Below are positions 1-9,231 of a stretch of 64,000 nt of DNA, piece by piece. The translations under genes were made by a program, and so were the position numbers. The stretch spans positions 124,001 through 188,000 of the forward strand of contig CAVVSR010000004.1 in assembly GCA_963750935.1 (NCBI GenBank), written 5' to 3'. Each line of letters opens with the position of its first letter. The stretch's first letter is position 1. Under the pieces are notes generated by a model. It made no database searches and had not been told where the DNA came from. It saw only the letters and a program-made list of their open reading frames with translations. The DNA comes from JACCXG01 sp963750935. GTDB taxonomy: Bacteria > Acidobacteriota > Vicinamibacteria > Vicinamibacterales > 2-12-FULL-66-21.

Positions 1-1103
1 ATCCGAAAATGCCGGGTTGGTGAGGAACGCCTGGTCGGTCAGGCTCTCGAGAAACGCGACGAGGTCGGCGACCTCGGCTGGCGTGAGCGTGAACGGCCGC
101 ATCATCCGGCTCGGCGACGTCCCCGGTCTGCCGCCCGACGCATAGTGCGCGATCACGGCCTCGAGCGTCGCGACGCTGCCGTCGTGCATGTACGGCGCGG
201 TCACCGCGATGTTCCGCAGCGTCGGCGCCTTGAAGCGGCCGTGATCTCCAGGATTCTTCGTCTGGTCGAACAGGCCCCGATCGGCAGCTGCCGGCGTGGC
301 CGCGTCGCTCACGAGTCCGGTGTTGTGAAAGACAGGCGCCAACGGTGTCGCCCCTTCGAGCACGACCCTGCCGGAGAGGTTGAACCCGGCATGGCACGAT
401 CCGCAGCGGGTGCGATTCGAGAAGAAGAGCTCCATGCCGCGCTGGGCCGCCACCGAGAGCGCCGTGCGATCGTCGCGATACAAATAGCGATCGACGGGCG
501 AGTCGCCCGACAGCAACGTGCGCTGGAACGCCGACACCGCCTTGACGATGTTCTCGAGCGAGACCGATGGTGGCCCGGGAAACACCGCCCGAAAGCGCGC
601 CGCGTCCTCGGCACTGGCTGCGAACCGCGCGACCACTTCGTCCTGCCGCCCCTGCATCCCCATCTCGACCGGATGTTCGTTGAAGAGCGGGACCGCCATC
701 TGCAGCTCGAGGCTGGTCAGCGACTCGTCCGCCCAGCCGAACGTGGCGTTGTAGGCGACGTTGGTGAGCGACATCGTGCTGCGCGCATGCTGGCCGCCGG
801 TCGATCCGATCGCGTGCGCCTTCCCGTCGGTGAAGGCGCGCTGCTGCTGATGACAGGTGGCGCAGGCGAACTGCCCGTTGCCCGACAACCGGCGATCGTA
901 GAAGAGGCGGCGGCCCAGCGCGACCTTCGCCTCGCTCATGGGATTGTCGGCCGGGACGCGCGGCACCGGGAGGCCGCGCGGCAGGTTCCACTCGAACCGC
1001 GGCAGCGGGAGGGGAGTGGCGCGTTCTGGCGCGGCTGCCCGGGTTCACTCGCGCCGCTCGCGCAGAGCACCGCCAGCGAGAGCGCCGCCGCACGCGCGAT
1101 CAC
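1..1103 (-). CDS. Di-heme cytochrome c peroxidase (MauG/MbnH/CcpA superfamily), 3' end outside window
   Basis: Exported di-heme c-type peroxidase-like enzyme; family members reduce peroxide or oxidise a protein partner in the periplasm. One frame read leftward from about 1044 to the window edge carries two heme motifs, CATCH (867-853) and CGSCH (405-391), and the family segments VALGRRLFYD, MSLTNVAYN, NPVEMG-like HPVEMG, GRFKAPTLRN and APYMHDGS. The C-terminus is cut by the window edge. An SD (GGAG, 1112-1115) precedes a GTG at 1103 that opens a signal-peptide-like stretch (VIARAAALSLAVLCASG), but this is one base out of frame with the body; an in-frame TGA lies at 1045-1047. I read this as an indel between about 1020 and 1060. 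It starts 12 bases after the TPR gene, so the two are probably co-transcribed. The oxidised partner is unknown. Confidence 0.85.
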
Positions 1104-1115
1104 GCGAGCGTCTCC

Positions 1116-1799
1116 TTACCAGGAACGATGGACGGTGTCCCGCCCCATCGAACGCGTCACCTGCGCAATCGCCGTGCGCTCGGCAATCCACGTCTCGAGA
1201 TCGGCGACGGCGGCGGGATCGGCGCCGCGCGGCTCCACCTTGCGCTTCGCCACCCAGGCGTGCATCGCCTTCATCAACAGGTCGGCCTGCTGGCGATCGA
1301 TCGCGAACAGCGCCAGGTAGGCCTCCTTCGCGTCGTCCAGGCGATTGAGCGCGAGGTAGGCTTCGGCGCGGTATTCGATGGCGTCGGGAAAGTTCGGGGC
1401 GATCTTCAGGGCGCGGTCGTAGTGTTCGAGCGCCTTCTTGAAGTCGCCAAGCTTGCGCGAGGCGTAGCCCATGCCGTTCCAGGCCTGCGGCAGTGCCGGA
1501 TTCAGACGAGCCGCCTCCTGGAAGCTCTTGAGCGCGCGCCCGAACTCCGCACGCGCCTGCTTCTCGTGCTTGAGGCGATCGGCCTGCTTCGTGCTCTTCG
1601 CCGCCTGCTCTTCCGCCTTGACGCCACGGTTCCGGTTGTCGAGCCCCTTGTTGTAGGCCGCGACAGCCATGGCCTCGGGGCTCCGGCCCGCGACCGGGGA
1701 TGGGCTCGGCGGAACGGTTATCCCGTTCGCCCCGGCGGGAAGTTGGCACACCAGGACCGACAGGGCCAGGACCGACGCGGCGAAGGCATGGCGCGACAT
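1116..1799 (-). CDS. Exported TPR-repeat protein
   Basis: 227-residue protein with an N-terminal signal peptide (about residues 1-24, ending PAGANG) and a tetratricopeptide region at about residues 85-165, with repeats such as EFGRALKSFQEAARLNP, AWNGMGYASRKLGDFKKALEHYDRALKIAP and AIEYRAEAYLALNRLDDAKEAY. TPR proteins act as protein-protein scaffolds, here in the periplasm. It lies immediately upstream of the di-heme peroxidase on the same strand, suggesting it helps present a substrate or partner to that enzyme; this is inference from order alone. A heptamer repeat block lies about 50 bases upstream of the ATG. Confidence 0.85.
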   Translation of the reverse strand: MSRHAFAASVLALSVLVCQLPAGANGITVPPSPSPVAGRSPEAMAVAAYNKGLDNRNRGVKAEEQAAKSTKQADRLKHEKQARAEFGRALKSFQEAARLNPALPQAWNGMGYASRKLGDFKKALEHYDRALKIAPNFPDAIEYRAEAYLALNRLDDAKEAYLALFAIDRQQADLLMKAMHAWVAKRKVEPRGADPAAVADLETWIAERTAIAQVTRSMGRDTVHRSW

Positions 1800-1848
1800 G
1801 AGGTGCTCCTACCGTCTTAGACGTGGCTTACAGAGAGGTTACCTCATG

Positions 1849-1907
1849 GAAGTCAGAAGTACGGAAGTACGGAAGTCAAAACGTTTTGACTTCTGACTTC
1901 TGACTTA
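1849..1907. repeat. Heptamer-type repeat block, AAGTCAG family, with a 22-bp perfect palindrome
   Basis: Copies of AAGTCAG/AAGTACG occur at 7-8 base spacing on the top strand and then in inverted orientation (CTTCTGA CTTCTGA CTT). The centre, 1872-1893, is a perfect 22-bp palindrome (GAAGTCAAAAC/GTTTTGACTTC). AT-rich against a high-GC background. It sits upstream of the TPR gene. The same unit recurs at 12674 and 19107. Confidence 0.85.
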
Positions 1908-2387
1908 AGGTGCCAGGAAGGTCAGCGCGTGGCTCAAGCGCCGCGCGGCTGCTGCTGACGTCAAGCTGAGCGTTATCGCAGTTCGCTGGACATGGTGCGG
2001 CCGCGGCGTTGGTAGGGAACCGCCCTCAATCGGTAAGGCAGGTTACTTGGGGTCCCGCCGCTTGTCGTTCGCGTTCGAGCGCACCGTGTGAGTCACGCTC
2101 CGGCCGCGTACCCACGACTGACGTGTGCGCTCGGCGTACGACCGGCGGGACGGGCTCAGTTCCCGTTGACACCTGCACGCCACCGAGCACGCGCTCGATC
2201 ACGTCGACGTAATAATGCTCGCGCTTCACCCGCGCCATGGGGCGAATGACTGCACGTTGGATGCCGGCGCATGCGATCGGGACCTGGCGCGGGTCAACCG
2301 GTGAACTGCGAGTGATTCCGGGTGTGCCGCAGAAATCGGGCCGCCGGACGCCAGCGGCGAGCCCGAGCGTATTCCGACGCGAACCGC
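1908..2387. other. Gap of 480 bases with no convincing gene
   Basis: Between the repeat block and the 3' end of the first permease. A short minus-strand open stretch (2238-2026, beginning MARVKREHYYVDVIERVL) looks protein-like for about 20 residues and then degenerates; no SD precedes its ATG. I see no terminator or RNA here. Confidence 0.5.
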
Positions 2388-5135
2388 CTACTCCGCGCGC
2401 AAAGTGGACAGCGGGTCGAGCCGCGTCGCGCGCTGCGCGGGCACGTAGCCGGCCAGCAGCCCGATCGCGAGGAGCAGCACGGCCAGGGGTGCGAGCACCC
2501 ACGGATCGCCCGGCTGCACCTGATACAGCAGAGTTGTGAGCAGCTTCATCGACGGCACCGAGAGCGCCAGGCCGAGCACGATGCCGATCGCCGAAATCGT
2601 CAGTACGCGGCCGATGATCAGCCGCAGGATGTCGCGGCGGGCGGCGCCCATCGCCAGGCGGACGCCGATCTCGCGCGTGCGCTGCTGCACGCCCTGCGAG
2701 ACCACGCCGTAGACGCCGAGCGCCACCAGGAGCAGTGCCAGCGCCGCGAACGTCCCGAGCAGCCAGGCGCTCATGCGGGTGCGCCACGTCGCCTCGCTCA
2801 CGCGCTCCTCCATCATGCGGATGTCGGTCAGCGGCACGTCGGGGTCGAGCGCCTGGACGTCACCGCGAACCAGGGCCACCGCCGATGCGGCCCCGACGCG
2901 GCTCCTCACGAAGATGACGCCGAAGGCTCGCCGCGACTGCAGCAGCGGAATGTACGCGTCCGGCCCGACGGCGCGGTCCGGGCTACCGTAGCGAACGTCG
3001 GCGACGATCCCCACGACTTCGGCGCCGTCCTGGAATCCACCCTGCCCCAGCCCGAGCCGCTTGCCGATCGCATCCTCGTTCGGCCAGAACTGACGCGCCG
3101 CGGTTTCGTTGACCACGACGACCTTCGGCTGGTCGGCGCGATCCCGGTCGGTGAAGGCGCGGCCGCGGACGACGCGCGCGCCGATGGTGTCGAAGTACGA
3201 CGGGGATGCCCAGAGCACGCCAACCATCGGCTTGTTTCCGCCCGGCGCCGGCGGCCGGTCCGGGAACGTCGCCGTGGTCCCGTTGCATCCCATCTGCACC
3301 GGGGCGCAGCTGCCATACGCCACCGCCTCGAGCTCGCCGTGGGCGCCGAGCCGTGCCACCAGCTGCTCGAGGAATTGCGTGCCGCGCATCCCGGCGTATT
3401 GCGGCGCCGGCAGCGCGATCCTGATCGACAGCAGCGACGCCGGCTGGAATCCGAGCTCGGTCGCCTGCAGCCGCGCCACGCTCTTCAGCATCAGGCCGCC
3501 GGCCGTCAGCAGCACCAGTGCGAGCGCCATCTCGGCGACGATCAGCACGTTGCGGCCGGAGAATCCCCGTCCGCCCTGGGCCAGGGCACCCGCGAGCGCC
3601 CGACTTGATCGTGGCGGTCAGATCGCGGCGCGAGGCACGCCACGCCGGAAGCAGCCCGAACATCAGCGTGGCGGCCGCGGTGGCCGTGACCGTGAACAGC
3701 AGCGTCCCGCTGTCGAGCCCGAGCGTGCCGAGGCCGACCCGCGTGAGGCCGCTCGCCGCACCGGCGCGCGGCAGCACGGCGCGCAGATCCGGCATCAACG
3801 CGGCGCCCGCAGTCAGCAGCACGTAGGCCACGGCCAGCGCCGCGACCGCGCCCATCGCCGCCAGCAGGGCGCTCTCGGTCATGAACTGCCGGACGATGCG
3901 CATCCGGCTGGCGCCGAGGGCGAGACGGATCGCCACGTCGCGCTGCCGGGCCAGGCCGCGCACCAGCGTCAGGTTCGCGAGATTGATGCAGACGATCAGC
4001 AGCACAGACAGCACGGCGCCGAGCAGCAGCAGGATCGACTGGCGGATCAGCGGATCGACCCGTTCGTCGTCGAGCGGCGCGGCCGTCGCGCTCCAGGGTG
4101 CGCTCGGTATGCCGGAGGGCATGCCGATCTGCGCATGCACGGCGTCACCGGCCAGCCGCGCGTCGGCGATCGCCTGCGCCGCGGTCACCGCATCCTTGCG
4201 CCGCGCGACGACATAGTACCGAGTGGTTCCAGCGCTCCTCGAGGTCGGCGGCCGCAAGCGTCGTGACCGGCACCCACATCTCGGCCTGGCCGGTCAGGCC
4301 GCGGAACCCCGCGGGCATCACGCCGATGATCGTGTGCGGCGTGCCGTTCAACCCGATGGTGCGGCCGATGACGTCGGCGCTGCTCGCGAACCGCTCACGC
4401 CAGAACCGATGCGCGAGCACGACCAGCGGCGTCGACCCGGCCGCCGCTCGCTTCAGGGTGCGGTGAAGGTCCGGCCGAGGTCGGCCTGGATGCCGAGGAC
4501 CTGGAAATAGGTCGCCTCGATCAGCTCGCCGTCGACGCGCTCGGGCGCACCGGAGCCGGTCAGGTTCCAGTTCCAGGCGCTGTAGGTCGCGCGTGGACGT
4601 CGAAGGCGCGCTGGTGGTCGCGGAACACCCGGTACTTCGGCCACGACCAGATGTTCGGCCGCGGCCCCCCGTCGTCGCGGCCCGGCGAGATCAGGTGCAC
4701 GAGCATGAGCCGATCGGGATCGGCGAACGGCAGCGGCTTCAGGATGACGGCGTTGACCAGCGCGAAAATCGCGACCGTCGCGCCGATGCCGAGCGCCAGC
4801 ATCCCCACCGCCATCGCGGTGAACGCCGGCTGCTGGCGGAGCGATCGGGCAGCGTAGAACAGGTCCTGTCGGAAGGCAGCCATCGTCATCCTCTCGGTGG
4901 GAACATCGCGCCGGTCGGCGGCACGGGCGATCAGGTGCGCCCAGACGATGCTGGCGACCTGCCGCCAGTACCATCGCCGCGCCGCGGTGCTGCCCGAATG
5001 CGGCTCGACGCGGGCGCGCGCCATTTCCATCAGATCGCCGGCAATGACCTCGGCGTCCTCGGGCGCGAGCGCGCACCGCAGCAGCGCATCGGCGAGTCGG
5101 GGTGGAACGAAGGGGCGGCTCGGCATCGGGGTCAT
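2388..5135 (-). CDS. ADOP-family MacB/FtsX-like ABC permease, frame broken at several points
   Basis: One permease of roughly 900 residues spread over three frames. The N-terminus (5135 to about 4590) holds a soluble prefix (ALAPEDAEVIAGDL; ARRWYWRQVASIVWAHL) and then the first membrane segment plus the hallmark ATVAIFALVNAVILKPLPF. The next part (about 4560-4145) carries FQVLGIQADLGRTF and TIIGVMPAGFRG; then 4225 to about 3600 carries the FtsX helices (CINLANLTLVRGLARQRDVAIRLALGAS), and 3600-2388 the second half ending in REIGVRLAMGAARRDILRLIIG and LDPLSTLRAE. Frame changes near 4590, 4450, 4225 and 3600 each rejoin family-conserved sequence, so indels are likelier than decay. Its ATG overlaps the PadR stop by one base. 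ADOP permeases lack an adjacent ATPase; their cargo is unknown. Confidence 0.82.
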
Positions 5136-5467
5136 CAGTTCTTGATCGTCCGCAGCCGCGTGGCCATTCCGCTGGCCATCAATCGCAGGGACTCGTAGAC
5201 GCGCGCGAGCTCGCGCTCCCCCGCCGGCTGCACCGTGTAGAGACGTTTCCGCTTGCCGCCGCGTTCGGGGGTCGGCTCGCCGAGGCGCGAGGCGACGAAG
5301 CCGCGGGTCTCGAGCCGATCGAGCGCAGTGTAGAGCGCGCCGGGTGAGATCGCGCGGGTCGTCCGCGCCTCGATCTCGGCCCTGATGCTGACGCCGTAGG
5401 CGTCCGCGCCGAGACGGATCAGCGCCATCAGAATGAGCTGTTCGAAATCACCGATGGTGCGGGCCAT
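5135..5467 (-). CDS. PadR-family transcriptional regulator
   Basis: 110-residue winged-helix regulator starting MARTIGDFEQLILMALIRL, with recognition region GALYTALDRLETRGFV and the usual basic wing (GGKRKRLYTVQPAGERELARV). A longer start at 5515 is possible, but PadR proteins begin at the DFEQLIL region. The stop and the permease start share bases (TGATG), indicating translational coupling. PadR proteins of this type normally repress their own operon; a ligand cannot be inferred. Confidence 0.9.
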   Translation of the reverse strand: MARTIGDFEQLILMALIRLGADAYGVSIRAEIEARTTRAISPGALYTALDRLETRGFVASRLGEPTPERGGKRKRLYTVQPAGERELARVYESLRLMASGMATRLRTIKN

Positions 5468-5611
5468 GCGCCGAAAACACCTCGCAGGTGGAGCCAGGGC
5501 CGAGCGAATGTCCACACTGTAGTTTTAATCGTCGCGCGAAGTCAACGGCAACCGGACGCACGCGGACTGCGAACGAGAAAGGGAACGAGAACGATGGGAG
5601 GACAAGAACGG

Positions 5612-5640
5612 GCGGCCATCCGGACGATCCGGATGGCCGC
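5612..5640 (-). terminator. Strong hairpin downstream of the BON gene
   Basis: Perfect 12-bp inverted repeat (GCGGCCATCCGG / CCGGATGGCCGC) with a 5-base loop, 24 bases past the BON stop on the minus strand. Only a weak T-rich stretch follows (CCGTTCTTGTCC), so intrinsic termination is probable but not certain. Confidence 0.6.
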
Positions 5641-5663
5641 GTCAGACCTATGTGTAGTGCGGC

Positions 5664-6332
5664 TTACTTGGCCTTCGGCGTGACCTTCAGGTTGTTGCTG
5701 ACGCTCTTCACGCCATCGGTGGCCTTGGCGATGGCCAGCGCGCGCGTGCGGCCCGCCTCGGTCCGGACGGCACCGTTCAGGGTGACGGCGCCCTTGGTGA
5801 TGTCGATGTCGATGTCGCTGTCGTCCAGCGCGTCCTCGGTGATGTACTGCGAGTAGATCTTCGACTTGATCCAGCCGTCGGTCACGGCGCGGCCGGTGGT
5901 GCCGGCCACCTCCTTCGTCTCCTCGCCGGCCTTGCGGCCCGCGTTCTTCGCGGCGGCCGAGGCATCGGCGGCCGGCGCGCCGACGCGCAGCCGATCCACC
6001 ACGTTGCTGACACCGTCAGTCGCCTTGGCGATCGCGACCGCCCGCGTGCGTCCGGCTGCACTTGCGACCGTTCCGTTCAACGTCACGACGCCGTTCTTGG
6101 TGTCGACATCGATGTCGCTGCCTTCGAGCGCGTCGTCAGGAACGAACTGCGAGTGCACCTTCATCGTGATCCAGGAGTCGGTGATCGCATTGCCCGTCTT
6201 GTTCGCCGCCGTCTTGGCCTCCTGCGCTGCCGTCTGTGCCAGCGCCGGGCTTGCGAAGGCCGCAAATGCCATCGGGATGACCGGGACCGCCAGGACCTTC
6301 AACATCCGTCGTGTGAAACCCGTCGAACTCAT
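5664..6332 (-). CDS. Exported protein with two BON domains
   Basis: 222-residue periplasmic protein with signal peptide MSSTGFTRRMLKVLAVPVIP...ASPALA. Two BON domains of about 70 residues, each opening with ITDSWITMKVHSQF or VTDGWIKSKIYSQY and containing SDIDVDTKNGVVTLNGTV or SDIDIDITKGAVTLNGAV, then AGRTRA.AIAKATDGV. The domains are clear internal duplicates joined by an Ala-rich linker. BON domains bind phospholipid surfaces (OsmY and DolP types) and serve envelope stress protection. Start chosen at 6332 because GAGGAGGAG lies just upstream; the open frame extends further to 6509 without support. Confidence 0.9.
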   Translation of the reverse strand: MSSTGFTRRMLKVLAVPVIPMAFAAFASPALAQTAAQEAKTAANKTGNAITDSWITMKVHSQFVPDDALEGSDIDVDTKNGVVTLNGTVASAAGRTRAVAIAKATDGVSNVVDRLRVGAPAADASAAAKNAGRKAGEETKEVAGTTGRAVTDGWIKSKIYSQYITEDALDDSDIDIDITKGAVTLNGAVRTEAGRTRALAIAKATDGVKSVSNNLKVTPKAK

Positions 6333-6582
6333 GGTTCGCTCCTCCTCATACTCTGGTATCGCTGCAGCGGGTCGATCTGTTCGATTGCGACCCATCAGTC
6401 CTACCGAGGCCGGACTGCAGCACGTCGGTATGAGTAGTGCGAGAACTGTACCGGCTGAGAATGGAGCGAAGCTCGGCAGAGCTATCTGCCCGCCAATCAA
6501 TACTTGCATTGAAGGGACGGCTGCCGAGGCTGTGGATCGGGTGAGGCGGCGAGTCTGGTGGGCAACGCGGCACCCTCGTTCG

Positions 6583-7531
6583 CTACTGCAGTTCCTTCAA
6601 CACAAGCTCGACTTTCACGCGCAGTCGAGCCTCCTGCGGAGCGGCGTAACCCTGATACTTCGCCGGGATCGTCCAGGTCTTGACGATCTCGTCGACGGTG
6701 CGCCCTGCCTTCTTCGCGGCCCGCACCGACTCCACGAAGTCGCGCGATGAAAGACGAGTACTCGAGCAGATCCGCCGGCGGCATCGTCGGCCCGTGGCCG
6801 GTGATCACCCGCTCGATGGCTGGCACGCCGCCGTGCGCTTTCGTCAGCATCGCGGCATAGCCGAGGCCGCTGCCGCCATTGTTGCTGTCCATGATGGGCA
6901 TCTGCTTGCCCGGAAAGGCATCGCCCATGTGCATCACGCGGTGGAACGGAAACACGACGACGGCGTCGCCGTTCGTGTGCGCGGGCCCGAAGTAGTAGAG
7001 ATCGATCTGATCGGGGCCCTTGCCGATGGTCATCTGGTCGGTGAAGGTCCGTTGACGGCATGCCGCGGCCGTTGTGCACGGCGAAGATGTTGGGTGTTGG
7101 CTGTGCGGGCGGCGGGATCCCGCGGGCGGCGACTGCATGCGCGCCATGTTCGCCTTGGTGTTCTCGTGGGTCACGACCTGCACCGTAGTCGGGAACTCGA
7201 CGTTGCCGCTGACGTGATCCCCATGCGTGTGCGTGTTGATGATCATCGTCACCGGCTTGTCGGTCAGCTCCTTGATCTTGTCGAGGATCGGCTGACCCCA
7301 CCCGGGATTCTTGGTGTCCACGACGGTGACGCCCGCGGCTTGAATGAAGACCGCCGAGTTGCCGCCGCCGTTGCGCAGCACGAACAGGTTGTCCGCGAGC
7401 TTCTCGACGTCGATGGTTCGATCCTGCTGCTGACCTCCGGCGCCCGCGGGCTGCTGGTAAGCGCCAACCGCCATCGACACAGCCCCTGCGAGAACGATCC
7501 CTCCGAGCACGCTTACCCTGTTCATTCTCAT
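6583..7531 (-). CDS. Exported metallo-beta-lactamase-fold hydrolase, frame broken near its C-terminus
   Basis: Signal peptide (MRMNRVSVLGGIVLAGAVSMAVGAYQQ) then an MBL fold with the zinc motif THTHGDHVSGN, a further ligand region GPAHTNGDAVVVFP, HMGDAFPGKQ, and VITGHGP. The frame is disturbed at about 7055-7125 (two compensating shifts; the middle frame reads IPPPAQPTPNIFAVHNGRG) and near 6745, after which the true C-terminus continues in another frame as DFVESVRAAKKAGRTVDEIV...LVLKELQ and stops at 6583. The uncorrected frame runs on to 6497. Close relatives are exported subclass-B3-like or SoxH-like hydrolases of unknown substrate; beta-lactam activity should not be assumed. Confidence 0.82.
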
Positions 7532-7558
7532 AGCTCCATTTTCGGCCTTCGCCCCGGT

Positions 7559-8632
7559 TCATGCGCCGTCGACGAACACACGCTCGATGAACCAGAACGC
7601 GCCAGCCGCGATGACGACCACGGATCCCGCAACGGCCAGCCGTCTGGCCGCGACTTCGCTGCGCGCGCGGACGACCGCGAGGGCAGACGCCACTGCCAGC
7701 ACCACGGCGAGCTGCCCCACTTCGACCCCGAGGTTGAACGAGAACAGCGACCAGCCGAGCGCCCGCGCCGGCAGCTCCATCTCGCGGAGCACGTTGGCGA
7801 AGCCGAACCCGTGAATCAGCCCGAACCCGAACGCGATCCACGCCCGCACATCGCGGCCGTCGCGGACGGTCAGGTTGTCGGCTCCGACATACACGATGCT
7901 GAGGGCAATCGCCGGCTCGACGATCCAGGCCGGCGGCGACACGAGGTTGAGCGCCGCCAGCGAGAGCGTGACGCTGTGCGCGAGCGTGAACGCGCTCACG
8001 ACCAGCACGAGCTGCCGCATCGTGCCCCCCAGGAGCAACAGGCCGATCAGGAACAACAGATGGTCCGGCCCGATCAGGATGTGATGGATCCCGGACGGGA
8101 GGAACTTGCGGATCACTGCCAGGTTGCCCTGGCGCGTGCCGGCGAAGTACTCGAGGTGCTGGCGGTCCCTGGTGAGGATCGCCTGCTGCATCAGCGCATC
8201 GCGCTCGTAGACGTTGACGAAGGTCTGGTGCACGGGATCGTAGGGAAAGAGCTGCGTCGACAGGCTGAGCACCCCAAGCGGCGCGTCGAGCGCATACGTC
8301 ACGTCCACCTTCAGCGCCTGGCGGTCGGGAATCGCCTGAGGCAAGGACCACACGCCGCTGGTCAGCTCGCGGCCGTTTGCCGCAAGACGGAGACGTCCGC
8401 GCAACAGCGCCACGACCGCCGGTGCGTGCGGCTGGAGCGTCTCCTGTGCGCCCAGGATTTTCTCGGACACCTGGAGATCGTGAGCCACGTCCAGCACGTG
8501 CACGACGATGCTGACGGTGAGCTGCGAGGGTCCGACGCGAAAGTCCAGGTAGCTGAAGGGCGCAGGATGCGCCTGCGCCGGCGCGGCGCACAGGAGGAGG
8601 ATCGCTGCCAGCCAGCCGAAGGTCCGGATCAT
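7559..8632 (-). CDS. HupE/UreJ-like membrane protein
   Basis: 357 residues: signal peptide (MIRTFGWLAAILLLCAAPAQAHP), an extracytoplasmic beta-rich region of about 170 residues, then about six membrane helices. The first helix region carries the metal-binding HupE motif GIHHILIGPDHLLFLIGLLL, followed by FTLAHSVTLSLAAL and GFGLIHGFGFANVL. HupE/UreJ proteins are linked to nickel or other metal transport, but the long N-terminal extension version is widespread in acidobacteria and uncharacterised. Start taken at 8632 (ATG); a -10-like TATATT (8654-8649) would give a very short leader. No hydrogenase or urease genes are nearby. Confidence 0.8.
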   Translation of the reverse strand: MIRTFGWLAAILLLCAAPAQAHPAPFSYLDFRVGPSQLTVSIVVHVLDVAHDLQVSEKILGAQETLQPHAPAVVALLRGRLRLAANGRELTSGVWSLPQAIPDRQALKVDVTYALDAPLGVLSLSTQLFPYDPVHQTFVNVYERDALMQQAILTRDRQHLEYFAGTRQGNLAVIRKFLPSGIHHILIGPDHLLFLIGLLLLGGTMRQLVLVVSAFTLAHSVTLSLAALNLVSPPAWIVEPAIALSIVYVGADNLTVRDGRDVRAWIAFGFGLIHGFGFANVLREMELPARALGWSLFSFNLGVEVGQLAVVLAVASALAVVRARSEVAARRLAVAGSVVVIAAGAFWFIERVFVDGA

Positions 8633-8721
8633 GGGGACGTCGGCTCGCAATATAGCGTACGGTCCGGTTGGCGCCGCGCGCCACGAATCACGCGATTCCG
8701 TGAGATTCTTGGTGGCCTGAC

Positions 8722-9231
8722 GTGCGTATGGTTGATGATTCTGGACGGGACGATGGCGCGGTCGTGCGGGGGATCCGGCGCCTCATGCTGGTCGTGCTCC
8801 TGCTCGGGCTGCTGGGCACGGGCGTGGACCTGCTTCTACTCGAGCACTACGAGGACGCCTGGCAGGCGCCGCCGCTCGTCCTGATCGCGATCGCGCTGGT
8901 CATGGCGGCGTGGTTGCTCGTCCGGTCGGCGGCGATCGGCTGGACCACGGTCCTTGCCTTTCGGATCATCATGGCGTCGTTCGTCTGCGCGGGCCTGCTG
9001 GGCATGCTGCTGCACGCCAGCGGGAACCGCGAGTTTCAGACCGAGATCGACCCGACGCTGACCGGATGGCCGCTGCTCGTCAAGGTGCTGACCGCGAAGG
9101 CACCGCCGGCACTGGCCCCCGGCGTGATGGTGCAACTGGGCCTGCTGGGGTTTCTCTACACTTATCGGCATCCGGCGCTGACCGCCTCGAGACGTGCCTC
9201 GGGGCCGGCGTCCACGGGAGCACAGAGATGA
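8722..9231 (+). CDS. Four-helix membrane protein of unknown function
   Basis: 169 residues with about four hydrophobic segments (LMLVVLLLGLLGTGVDLLLL; PLVLIAIALVMAAWLLV; TVLAFRIIMASFVCAGLLGMLL; ALAPGVMVQLGLLGFLYTY). No recognised domain. Start may be GTG 8722 or ATG 8728. Its stop overlaps the next start (ATGA, 9228-9231), so it is translationally coupled to the helix-hairpin-helix protein and likely belongs to the same operon as the cytochromes downstream. Confidence 0.75.
   Translation: MRMVDDSGRDDGAVVRGIRRLMLVVLLLGLLGTGVDLLLLEHYEDAWQAPPLVLIAIALVMAAWLLVRSAAIGWTTVLAFRIIMASFVCAGLLGMLLHASGNREFQTEIDPTLTGWPLLVKVLTAKAPPALAPGVMVQLGLLGFLYTYRHPALTASRRASGPASTGAQR

Noticed and set aside
145..1320. 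Long plus-strand open frame over the peroxidase and TPR genes
   Set aside because: Composition is Arg/Ala-rich antisense type; the minus strand carries clear heme and TPR motifs in the same bases.
2026..2238. Small minus-strand gene starting MARVKREHYYVDVIERVL, faintly like a gas-vesicle GvpA-type helix
   Set aside because: Resemblance covers under 20 residues, the rest is low-quality, there is no SD, and no other gas-vesicle gene is present.
6583..7531. Antibiotic-hydrolysing metallo-beta-lactamase
   Set aside because: The HxHxDH core is common to many hydrolases; nothing in the sequence points to beta-lactams.
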